Below, piece after piece: positions 6,964 through 13,973 of a stretch of DNA of 24,370 nucleotides. This DNA is from DASSZN01 sp035702805. Lineage in GTDB: Bacteria > Chloroflexota > Chloroflexia > Thermomicrobiales > Thermomicrobiaceae. The stretch lies in assembly GCA_035702805.1 (NCBI GenBank), contig DASSZN010000075.1:1-24370 (forward strand), written 5' to 3'. Below the pieces are notes generated by a model. It ran no database searches and was not told where the DNA came from. It worked only from the letters and a program-made list of their open reading frames with translations. The translations under genes were made by a program, and so were the position numbers. Each line of letters opens with the position of its first letter. Position 1 is the stretch's first letter.

Positions 6964-8361
6964 ATGGTCGCCAAGCCAGAGCTCGACTTCGACTACAAGT
7001 ACGGGTTCCGCGACGAGGAGGCCCCGGTCTTCAAGTCCCGCCGTGGCCTCGACCGGGAGATGGTCGAGCAGATCTCGGCCATGAAGCAGGAGCCGCAGTG
7101 GATGCGGGACTTCCGGCTCAAGGCGCTCGACTACTTCCAGAAGCGCCCGATGCCCTCCTGGGGCGCCGACCTCAGCGGCATCAACTTCGACGACATCTTC
7201 TACTACGTGAAGGCCAGCGAGAAGCAGGGCCGCTCCTGGGAGGATGTCCCCGAGTACATCAAGAACACCTTCGACAAGCTCGGCATCCCCGAGGCGGAGC
7301 GGAAGTTCCTGGCCGGCGTCGGCGCCCAGTACGAGTCCGAGGTCGTCTACCACTCGCTGCGTGAGGACCTCGAGAAGATGGGCGTCATCTTCCTCGACAT
7401 GGACTCCGCCGTGCGCGAGCACCCGGACATCGTCAAGCAGTACTTCGGCACGATCATCCCGCCGAACGACAACAAGTTCGCCGCCCTCAACTCGTCGGTC
7501 TGGTCGGGCGGGTCCTTCGTCTACGTGCCGGAGGGCGTGCGGGTCGAGATCCCGCTGCAGGCCTACTTCCGCATCAACTCGGAGAACATGGGCCAGTTCG
7601 AGCGGACGCTGATCATCGTCGAGAAGGGCGGCTACGTCCACTACGTCGAGGGCTGCACCGCGCCGACCTACAGCTCGAACTCGCTGCACAGCGCCGTCGT
7701 CGAGATCGTCGTCAAGGAGGGCGGCCGCTGCCGCTACACGACGATCCAGAACTGGTCCAAGAACGTCTACAACCTCGTCACCAAGCGAACCGCCGCCTAC
7801 CGCAACGCGACCATGGAGTGGGTCGACGGCAACCTGGGCTCGAAGGTGACGATGAAGTACCCGGCCGTCTGGCTGATGGAGCCGGGCGCCCGCGGCGAGG
7901 TCCTCTCGGTCGCCTTCGCCTCCGACGGCCAGCACCAGGATGCCGGCGGCAAGATGGTGCACGTCGCGCCGAACACTTCCTCGCAGATCATCTCCAAGTC
8001 GATCTCGAAGGGCACCGGCCGCTCCAGCTACCGCGGCCTGGTCAAGGTCCACAAGGGCGCCCACGACGTGAAGTCCAACGTCGTCTGCGACGCCCTGCTC
8101 CTCGACGACACGAGCCGGACCGACACCTACCCCTACATGGAGATCGAGGAGGAGGCCGTCTCGATCGGCCACGAGGCGACCGTGAGCAAGGTCGCCGAGG
8201 AGCAGCTCTTCTACCTGCAGAGCCGCGGCATCACCGAGGCGCAGGCCATGAGCATGATCGTCAGCGGCTTCATCGAGCCGATCGCCAAGGAGCTGCCGCT
8301 GGAGTACGCGGTCGAGCTGAACCGGCTGATCCAGCTCGAGATGGAGGGCTCGGTCGGCTAG
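6964..8361 (+). CDS. sufB: Fe-S cluster assembly scaffold protein SufB
   Basis: A 465-residue SufB, the usual length. The conserved core includes PPNDNKFAALNSSVWSGGSF, VEGCTAP with Cys231 (aligning with Escherichia coli Cys254) and SNVVCDALLLD with Cys375 (aligning with E. coli Cys405, the residue implicated in cluster assembly). The IGHEATVSKV and FYLQSRGI segments near the C-terminus are typical. SufB forms the SufBC2D complex on which Fe-S clusters are built from SufS-derived sulfur. The ATG at 6964 follows GGGGAAGGA and lies 18 bases after sufC, so the two are surely co-transcribed. An unusually long structured gap separates it from sufD. Confidence 0.96.
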   Translation: MVAKPELDFDYKYGFRDEEAPVFKSRRGLDREMVEQISAMKQEPQWMRDFRLKALDYFQKRPMPSWGADLSGINFDDIFYYVKASEKQGRSWEDVPEYIKNTFDKLGIPEAERKFLAGVGAQYESEVVYHSLREDLEKMGVIFLDMDSAVREHPDIVKQYFGTIIPPNDNKFAALNSSVWSGGSFVYVPEGVRVEIPLQAYFRINSENMGQFERTLIIVEKGGYVHYVEGCTAPTYSSNSLHSAVVEIVVKEGGRCRYTTIQNWSKNVYNLVTKRTAAYRNATMEWVDGNLGSKVTMKYPAVWLMEPGARGEVLSVAFASDGQHQDAGGKMVHVAPNTSSQIISKSISKGTGRSSYRGLVKVHKGAHDVKSNVVCDALLLDDTSRTDTYPYMEIEEEAVSIGHEATVSKVAEEQLFYLQSRGITEAQAMSMIVSGFIEPIAKELPLEYAVELNRLIQLEMEGSVG

Positions 8362-8456
8362 GGCCCGCCGCGCCCGCGCGGGCCGGCACTGAGCGTGACC
8401 CTGTTCGAGGGGCGGTGTTCCGCGGCGCTCGCCAGCGACGTCCGGCCCGCCCCTCG
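8362..8456 (+). promoter_or_regulatory. Structured sufB-sufD intercistronic region (two hairpins)
   Basis: The 182-base gap between sufB and sufD contains two inverted repeats: a 7-bp stem GGCCCGC/GCGGGCC (8362-8368 with 8378-8384, nine-base loop) right at the sufB stop, and a perfect 10-bp stem CGAGGGGCGG/CCGCCCCTCG (8406-8415 with 8447-8456) enclosing a 31-base loop with a small inner stem. Such structures could lower downstream expression, protect mRNA ends or form an attenuator. No open frame of note is present. Confidence 0.45.
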
Positions 8457-8543
8457 GCCTGACCGGCACGAACGATCACAGCGCACGGCGCGGAGCGCGA
8501 TTCCTCGCGCCCACCCGTGCCGGACAACGACGTAAGGGAGAGC

Positions 8544-9881
8544 ATGGAAGCATCAGTCACGGAAGCCACCCGCGGGTTCTCCCGCCAGGCGGTGGAGGAG
8601 CTCGCCGGGCTGCGCCGCGAGCCGGAGTGGGTGCGCGAGCAGCGCCTGGCCGCCTGGGACGCCTTCGAGGCCATCCCGATGCCGGTCCGCACCGACGAGG
8701 AGTGGCGGCGCACCGACATCCGGCGCCTGCCGATCGACGCGGTCGCGCCCTTCGGCACCATGCCGGAGCGGGTCGCCGGCCCGGCGGACCTGCCGGTCGA
8801 GGTCACGGCCCTCCTGGGCGACGACCAGCGGCGCGCCGGCCTCGCCGTCCAGATCGACTCGGCCGCGGTCTACGCCGAGCTCAGCCCCGAGCTCGCCGAG
8901 CAGGGCGTGATCTTCACCGACCTCGCCACCGCCGTCGAGCGCTACCCGGACCTCGTCCGGCGCCACTTCATGACCGACGCCGTCCCGGCCAGCGAGAACA
9001 AGTTCGCCGCGCTGCACGGCGCCTTCTGGAGCGGCGGCACCTTCGTCTACGTGCCGCGCAACGTGCGGATCGAGACGCCGCTGCGGGCGCAGGTCTACGC
9101 TCGCACCCCCGGCGCCGCGATCTTCCCGCACACGCTGATCGTCGCCGAGGAGGGCGCCTCCGTCGTCGTGGTCGACGCCTGGGCGTCGGCGCCGAGCGAC
9201 GAGCCGGCCATCGCCTCGAGCGTCGTCGAGATCATCGCCGGCGACGCGGCGCAGGTGCGCTACATTCAACTCCAGGACTGGGGCCGCAACGTCTGGAACT
9301 TCGTCACCCAGCGCGCGATCCTGGGCCAGGACGCCGTCGTCAACACGCTCGACGTGGCCCTGGGCTCGCGCCTGAGCAAGTCGCTCATCGCCAGCCACCT
9401 GGCCGGACCGGGCAGCCTCGCCGAGATGCTCGGCCTCTACTTCGCCGACGGCACCCAGCACCTGGACCACCAGACGCGCCAGATGCACATCTCGCCCTAC
9501 GCCACCAGCGACCTCCTCTTCAAGGGCGCGATCAAGGACCGGGCGCGCACCGTGTACTCGGGCGCCATCAAGGTCTACCCGAACGCCCAGCGCACCGACG
9601 CCTACCAGGCCAACCGCAACCTGATCCTCAGCCGCACTGCCCGGGCCGACACGATGCCCAACCTCGAGATCGGGGCCAACGACGTGCGGTGCACCCACGG
9701 GGCAACGGTCGGCCAGGTCGAGGAGGAGTACATCTTCTACCTGATGAGCCGCGGCATCAACCGCACCGAGGCGGTCAAGCTGATCGTCGATGGCTTCTTC
9801 GACGAGGTGATCGAGCGGGTGCCGGTGCCTGAGGTGCAGGAGACGGTGCGCGCGGCGATCGCGCGAAAGATCGGACTGTAG
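8544..9881 (+). CDS. sufD: Fe-S cluster assembly protein SufD
   Basis: A 445-residue SufD, homologous to SufB in its beta-helix core and C-terminus. Visible features are SENKFAALHGAFWSGGTF, the GTQHLDHQTRQMHISP segment typical of SufD, RTVYSGAIKVYPNAQRTDAYQANRNLILS, and RCTHGATVG with His385 aligning with E. coli His360, a residue needed for iron acquisition or cluster assembly. SufD partners SufB and SufC in the scaffold complex. The ATG at 8544 has AAGGGAG just upstream; an in-frame GTG at 8517 lacks a ribosome binding site. It ends two bases before the sufS ATG, so these genes are translationally linked. Confidence 0.95.
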   Translation: MEASVTEATRGFSRQAVEELAGLRREPEWVREQRLAAWDAFEAIPMPVRTDEEWRRTDIRRLPIDAVAPFGTMPERVAGPADLPVEVTALLGDDQRRAGLAVQIDSAAVYAELSPELAEQGVIFTDLATAVERYPDLVRRHFMTDAVPASENKFAALHGAFWSGGTFVYVPRNVRIETPLRAQVYARTPGAAIFPHTLIVAEEGASVVVVDAWASAPSDEPAIASSVVEIIAGDAAQVRYIQLQDWGRNVWNFVTQRAILGQDAVVNTLDVALGSRLSKSLIASHLAGPGSLAEMLGLYFADGTQHLDHQTRQMHISPYATSDLLFKGAIKDRARTVYSGAIKVYPNAQRTDAYQANRNLILSRTARADTMPNLEIGANDVRCTHGATVGQVEEEYIFYLMSRGINRTEAVKLIVDGFFDEVIERVPVPEVQETVRAAIARKIGL

Positions 9882-9883
9882 CC

Positions 9884-11140
9884 ATGTCCACGGCGACCGG
9901 GCACGACACCTACGACGTCGCGCGGGTCAGGGCCGACTTCCCGGTCCTGTCCCAGCCCGTGCACGGCAAGCCGCTCATCTACCTCGACAGTGCCGCCAGC
10001 TCGCAGAAGCCGGCCGCGGTCATCGCGGCGCTGGACGACTACTACCGCACCAGCAACGCCAACATCCACCGCGGCGTGTACTGGCTCAGCGAGCAGGCGA
10101 CCGCCGCCTACGACGACGCCCGCGCCCGCGTCGCCCGCTTCATCAACGCGCCCCACCCGCGCGAGTGCATCTTCGTGCGCAACACGACCGAGGCGATCAA
10201 CCTCGTCGCCCAGAGCTGGGGGCGGGCCAACCTCGGTCCCGGCGACACCGTCGTGCTGACCGTGCTCGAGCACCACAGCGACATCGTCCCCTGGCAGCTC
10301 ATCGCCGCCGAGCGCGGCGCCACGCTGCGCTGGGTCGACGTCGACGACCAGGGCCGGCTGCGCCTGGAGGACCTCGACCGCTACCTGGCGACCGAGCGCG
10401 TCAAGCTGGTCGGCGTCACCCACGTCGCGAACGCCCTCGGTACGATCAACCCGGTCGCCGAGATCGTGGCGCGGGCCCACGCGGCCGGCGCCCTGGTGCT
10501 CCTCGACGGCGCCCAGAGCGTGCCGCATATGCCGGTCGACGTGCGGGCGCTCGGGGTCGACTTCCTGGCCTTCTCCGGCCACAAGATGCTCGGCCCGATG
10601 GGCATCGGCGTCCTCTGGGGCCGGCGGGCGCTGCTCGAGGCCATGCCGCCCTTCCTCGGCGGCGGCGACATGATCCGCACCGTGACGCTGGAGGGCTCGA
10701 CCTGGGCGGACCTGCCGGCCAAGTTCGAGGCCGGCACCCCGAGCGTCGGCGACGCCGTCGGCCTCGGCGCGGCCATCGACTACCTGTCCGGGCTGGGCAT
10801 GGACGCCGTCCGCGCCCACGAGCGCGAGTTGATCGAGTACGCCCTGGAGCGGCTGCCCGGCGTGCCCGACCTGACCCTCTACGGGCCCGAGGGTGAGGAC
10901 CGCGCCGGGGTGATCAGCTTCAACCTGGGCGACGTCCACCCGCACGACGTCGCCAGCATCCTCGACGGCGAGGGGGTCGCCGTCCGCGCCGGGCACCACT
11001 GCGCCCAGCCGCTGATGCACCGCCTCGGCGTCGACGCCACCACGCGCGCCAGCTTCTACGTCTACAATACGACCGACGACGTCGACCGGCTGGCCGATGC
11101 GCTTCAGACGGTGCGCAGGATCTTCGGTCTCGGAGTGTGA
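9884..11140 (+). CDS. sufS: Cysteine desulfurase SufS (type II)
   Basis: A 418-residue PLP enzyme that removes sulfur from L-cysteine as a persulfide for cluster assembly. The PLP lysine is Lys234 in AFSGHKMLGPMGIGVLWG. The persulfide cysteine is Cys373 in VAVRAGHHCAQP, the short-loop arrangement that defines type II (SufS) desulfurases. The N-terminal YLDSAASSQKP and NIHRGVYWLSEQAT segments and the LLDGAQSVPH segment (PLP aspartate) are also present. Type II enzymes need an activating partner such as SufU or SufE; a SufU-like gene follows after only three bases. The ATG at 9884 is fixed by its distance from the sufD stop. Confidence 0.96.
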   Translation: MSTATGHDTYDVARVRADFPVLSQPVHGKPLIYLDSAASSQKPAAVIAALDDYYRTSNANIHRGVYWLSEQATAAYDDARARVARFINAPHPRECIFVRNTTEAINLVAQSWGRANLGPGDTVVLTVLEHHSDIVPWQLIAAERGATLRWVDVDDQGRLRLEDLDRYLATERVKLVGVTHVANALGTINPVAEIVARAHAAGALVLLDGAQSVPHMPVDVRALGVDFLAFSGHKMLGPMGIGVLWGRRALLEAMPPFLGGGDMIRTVTLEGSTWADLPAKFEAGTPSVGDAVGLGAAIDYLSGLGMDAVRAHERELIEYALERLPGVPDLTLYGPEGEDRAGVISFNLGDVHPHDVASILDGEGVAVRAGHHCAQPLMHRLGVDATTRASFYVYNTTDDVDRLADALQTVRRIFGLGV

Positions 11141-11143
11141 CCC

Positions 11144-11551
11144 GTGGCTGACATCTACCGTGAGAACATCCTCGACCACGCGCGGAACCCGCGCAACCAC
11201 GGCACAATCGAGGACGCCGACATCACCTTCGAGGACAGCAACCCGCTCTGCGGCGACCGCGTGCGCATCGACGTGCGCGTCGAGGACGGCCGGATCGCCG
11301 ACATCAAGTTCAGCGGGCGCGGCTGCGCCATCAGCCAGGCGGCGACCTCGCTCCTGACCGAGATGGTGGCCGGCCAGGACCTCGACAGCGTGCGGGCGCT
11401 CACGGCCCAGGACATCCTGGACGAGCTCGGCGTGCCGATCAGCCCGGCCCGGGTCAAGTGCGCGCTGCTCGGGCTCAAGGTCCTCAAGTCCGGCGCCTAT
11501 GGCATCACCGACTGGCCCAGCGACGACCACGATCACGACCACGAGGAGTAG
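11144..11551 (+). CDS. sufU: SufU-type Fe-S assembly / SufS sulfurtransfer protein
   Basis: A 135-residue protein with Cys36 in NPLCGD (Asp38), Cys61 in GRGCAIS and Cys106 in RVKCALL. In Gram-positive-type SUF systems SufU binds zinc and accepts persulfide sulfur from SufS. Here the second-to-third cysteine distance is 45 residues, close to IscU and shorter than the roughly 62 of Bacillus SufU, so the extra insertion of classical SufU is missing. The C-terminus ends in an Asp/His-rich tail (DDHDHDHEE). The GTG at 11144 begins three bases after the sufS stop, so translational coupling is likely. A diverged paralogue lies at 3878-4363. Confidence 0.9.
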   Translation: MADIYRENILDHARNPRNHGTIEDADITFEDSNPLCGDRVRIDVRVEDGRIADIKFSGRGCAISQAATSLLTEMVAGQDLDSVRALTAQDILDELGVPISPARVKCALLGLKVLKSGAYGITDWPSDDHDHDHEE

Positions 11552-11585
11552 CCACACCGGCGCGCCGCGCCAGGGAGCAGGGGGA

Positions 11586-11903
11586 ATGGCAAGCTTCACC
11601 GCCGACGACGTCCGCGAGAACCTCAAGACCGTCTACGACCCCGAGATCGGGATCGACGTGATCAACCTCGGCCTGGTCTACGACGTCGACCTGGACGACA
11701 AGGACGACAAGACCGACGTCGTGGTGACGATGACCCTGACCTCGATGGGCTGCCCGCTCGGCCCCATCCTGATGCAGGAGATGAACCGGGCGCTCGCCGA
11801 CCTGCCCGACGTGGGCGAGATCGGCGTCAACCTCGTCTGGAGCCCGCCCTGGTCCCCGGACATGATGTCCGAAGAGGCCAAGGACGAGCTGGGCATCTGG
11901 TAG
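11586..11903 (+). CDS. sufT: SufT-type MIP18/DUF59 Fe-S assembly factor
   Basis: A 105-residue DUF59 (MIP18) domain protein. It opens with TADDVRENLKTVYDPEIGIDVINLGLVYDV and has TSMGCPLGPI with the conserved Cys56 of the family. The C-terminal WSPPWSPDMMSEEAKDELG is the standard ending. Members near suf genes (SufT/PaaD-like) help mature or deliver Fe-S clusters; the exact step is not settled. The ATG at 11586 lies after GGGAGCAGGGGGA, 34 bases behind sufU, and it is the last gene before a perfect terminator hairpin, so it closes the suf operon. An in-frame extension upstream to 11499 overlaps sufU and reads as low-complexity sequence. Confidence 0.9.
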   Translation: MASFTADDVRENLKTVYDPEIGIDVINLGLVYDVDLDDKDDKTDVVVTMTLTSMGCPLGPILMQEMNRALADLPDVGEIGVNLVWSPPWSPDMMSEEAKDELGIW

Positions 11904-11933
11904 CGGCGCGCCGGCCGCGACGCGCGTCATCGC

Positions 11934-11957
11934 AGACCCGGCCGCTGGGCCGGGTCT
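11934..11957 (+). terminator. Terminator hairpin of the suf operon
   Basis: AGACCCGGCC - gctg - GGCCGGGTCT is a perfect 10-bp stem with a four-base loop, 31 bases after the sufT stop. No long T-run follows. It separates the suf operon from the SRPBCC gene. Confidence 0.8.
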
Positions 11958-12020
11958 CGTGCTGACCGGCCGGCACGCGCGCCGTCGCGTCGACGCAACG
12001 GACAACTCTGGAGTGACGGG

Positions 12021-12464
12021 ATGCGCTACGCGAACACGGTGACGATCGCCCGGCCCGCCGCCGAGGTCTTCGCCTACATGACCTCCCTCGCGAATCTGCC
12101 CACCTGGCAGGAGGCGATCGTCGTCGCGACGCCGACCTCGACCGGCCCGCAGGGCGTGGGCTCGACCTACTCCGCCACCGCCCGGGTGATGGGGCGCGAG
12201 CTCGACGGCAGCGGCGAGATCGTCGCCTGGGATCCCCCCCGCTCCTACACGCTCAAGACGACCAGCGGGCCGCTCCTGCTGACCGTGACGATGACGCTGA
12301 CCCCCGAGGGGACCGGCACGCGCGTCGATGCCGTCTCCGAGGGGCAGGCCCGGGGAGTCCTCCGCTTCGCCGGTCCGGGCATCGAGGCCATCCTGCAGCG
12401 CCAGGCCCAGCAGGACCTGGAGAGCCTCAAGTCGGTGCTGGAGGGCTTCGGCAACCCCAACTGA
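12021..12464 (+). CDS. SRPBCC (START-like) family protein, polyketide cyclase/dehydrase type
   Basis: A 147-residue single-domain protein of the SRPBCC helix-grip fold. The N-terminal VTIARPAAEVFAYMTSLANLPTWQ stretch is the family's hallmark first strand and helix, and a long C-terminal helix (RQAQQDLESLKSVLEG) closes the hydrophobic cavity. There is no signal peptide, so it is cytoplasmic. Members bind lipids, polyketides or other hydrophobic ligands; the ligand here is unknown. The ATG at 12021 follows GGAGTGACGGG. It starts 63 bases after the suf terminator, so it is probably transcribed separately, possibly by read-through. Confidence 0.82.
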   Translation: MRYANTVTIARPAAEVFAYMTSLANLPTWQEAIVVATPTSTGPQGVGSTYSATARVMGRELDGSGEIVAWDPPRSYTLKTTSGPLLLTVTMTLTPEGTGTRVDAVSEGQARGVLRFAGPGIEAILQRQAQQDLESLKSVLEGFGNPN

Positions 12465-12501
12465 CCTCCGACCACCCGTCTCCCGCTCCCGCCGGACGCG
12501 C

Positions 12502-12507
12502 TACAAT
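12502..12507 (+). promoter_or_regulatory. Putative -10 element for the M20 peptidase gene
   Basis: GCTACAAT with TACAAT at 12502-12507 lies 35 bases before the ATG at 12543 and is followed by GCCCGCGG. No clear -35 is seen. The same motif in a similar GC-rich setting precedes two other genes in the window. Confidence 0.45.
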
Positions 12508-12542
12508 GCCCGCGGCACACGTCCGAGCGAGGGAGGGGATCC

Positions 12543-13913
12543 ATGGCAGACCTCGATGCGGCCTACCGCTTCGTCGACGAGCACGCCGACCGGATGGTCG
12601 GCGACCTCCAGCGGCTGATCCGCCAGCCGTCGATCTCGTCGGCCCGCGTCGGCGTGCGCGAGTGCGCCGATCTGCTCGTCGAGATGATGGGCGACGTCGG
12701 CATCGCGGCGCGCGTGATGGAGACGGACGGCCTGCCCGTGGTCGTCGGCGGGATCGCGGCCGACCGGCCGAACGCCCCCACGCTGGTGATCTACACCCAC
12801 TACGACGTGCAGCCGGCCGACCCCGAGTCCGCCTGGGAGTCGCCGCCCTTCGAGGCGCGGCGCGTCGGCGACCGCATCGTCGGCCGCGGCGCGACGGACG
12901 CCAAGGGCAACCTGATGGCCCACCTCAAGGCGGTCGAGGCACTCCGGGCCGGCGGCGGCCTGCCGGTCAACGTGAAGTTCCTCTTCGACGGCGAGGAGGA
13001 GAGCGGCAGCCCGAGCCTGCCCGCCTTCGTCGCCGCCCATAAAGACCTGCTGGCGGCCGACGCGGCCCTGTCGTTCGACGGCGGCTTCGGCGCCGGCAAC
13101 GTGCCGCGCATCAACCTCGGCTCGAGCGGCCTCCTCTTCGTGCAGATGCGCGCGCGCGGCGGCGCGAAGGACCTCCACTCGGCGCGGGCCCGGCTCGTCC
13201 CCAACCCCGCCTGGAAGCTCGTCTGGGCGCTCAACTCGATCAAGGGCCCCGACGGCCGGGTCACGATCGCGGGCTTCTACGACGCGGTGCGGCCGCCGAC
13301 CGCCCTCGAGCGGCAGCTGCTCGAGCAGGCGGGCTGGGACGACGCGGCGCAGCGGCGCGACCTCGGCGTCGACGAGTTCGTCGGCGGCGTCAGCGGCGTC
13401 GACGCCCTCCAGCAGCTCCTGTTCACCCCGACCTGCAACATCGCCGGCTTCGTCTCCGGCTACGTCGGCGAGGGGAACAAGACCCTGCTGCCGTCGACGG
13501 CCGCGGTCAACGTCGACTTCCGCCTCGTCTCCGACCAGGACCCGGCGGACCTCCTCCAGAAGCTGCGGCGCCACCTCGACGAGCACGGCTTCGGCGACGT
13601 CGAGCTGCGCGACCTGGGCAGCATCGAGCCCTCCCGCACCGCGGCCGACTCCCCCTTCGCCCGGGTCGTCGTCGAGGCGGCACGCCGCGTCTACCGGCGC
13701 GAGCCGTCCCTGCAGCCGACCGGCGACGCCTCGGGCCGGCAGGCCGTCTGGCTGGCCGGCCAGCTCGGCATCCCCGGCGCCGGCACGGCCATCGGCCCGC
13801 CCGACTGGCGGGGCCACGCCGCCAACGAGTTCATGACGGTCGGGCACTACCTCGACGGGATCAAGTACGCCGCCACGATCTGGACCCTCTTCGGGGAGTC
13901 GGCGGCGAAGTAG
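12543..13913 (+). CDS. M20/M25/M40 family metallopeptidase (dipeptidase-like)
   Basis: A 456-residue co-catalytic zinc peptidase. Metal and catalytic motifs are all present: THYDVQP with His86 and Asp88, GRGATDAKG with bridging Asp119, GEEESGS with catalytic Glu152 and Glu153, SFDGG with Asp179, and RGHAANE with His425. A lid/dimerisation domain is inserted at about 185-345 with the GGAKDLHS segment. The length and the segments fit the carnosinase/Xaa-His-type dipeptidase branch better than acetylornithine deacetylases. It has no signal peptide and so acts in the cytoplasm on small peptides. The ATG follows GAGGGAGGGGATCC. An S9 peptidase gene follows 60 bases later, so the pair may form a peptide-breakdown unit (inference). 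Confidence 0.9.
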   Translation: MADLDAAYRFVDEHADRMVGDLQRLIRQPSISSARVGVRECADLLVEMMGDVGIAARVMETDGLPVVVGGIAADRPNAPTLVIYTHYDVQPADPESAWESPPFEARRVGDRIVGRGATDAKGNLMAHLKAVEALRAGGGLPVNVKFLFDGEEESGSPSLPAFVAAHKDLLAADAALSFDGGFGAGNVPRINLGSSGLLFVQMRARGGAKDLHSARARLVPNPAWKLVWALNSIKGPDGRVTIAGFYDAVRPPTALERQLLEQAGWDDAAQRRDLGVDEFVGGVSGVDALQQLLFTPTCNIAGFVSGYVGEGNKTLLPSTAAVNVDFRLVSDQDPADLLQKLRRHLDEHGFGDVELRDLGSIEPSRTAADSPFARVVVEAARRVYRREPSLQPTGDASGRQAVWLAGQLGIPGAGTAIGPPDWRGHAANEFMTVGHYLDGIKYAATIWTLFGESAAK

Positions 13914-13932
13914 CGTGTCTTCGGTAACGCAT

Positions 13933-13954
13933 CCGGCCGCCTGCCCGCGGCCGG
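13933..13954 (+). terminator. Intercistronic hairpin after the M20 peptidase gene
   Basis: CCGGCCGC - six bases - GCGGCCGG is a perfect 8-bp stem, 20 bases after the M20 stop and just before the GGAAGG ribosome binding site of the S9 gene. It could terminate, attenuate or merely shield the mRNA; the short distance to the next gene leaves all three open. Confidence 0.4.
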
Positions 13955-13973
13955 CCGGGAAGGTAATCCACGC

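Noticed and set aside
6178..8469. Long leftward frame opposite sufC and sufB
   Set aside because: Antisense shadow in GC-rich DNA; sufC and sufB are unmistakable on the other strand.
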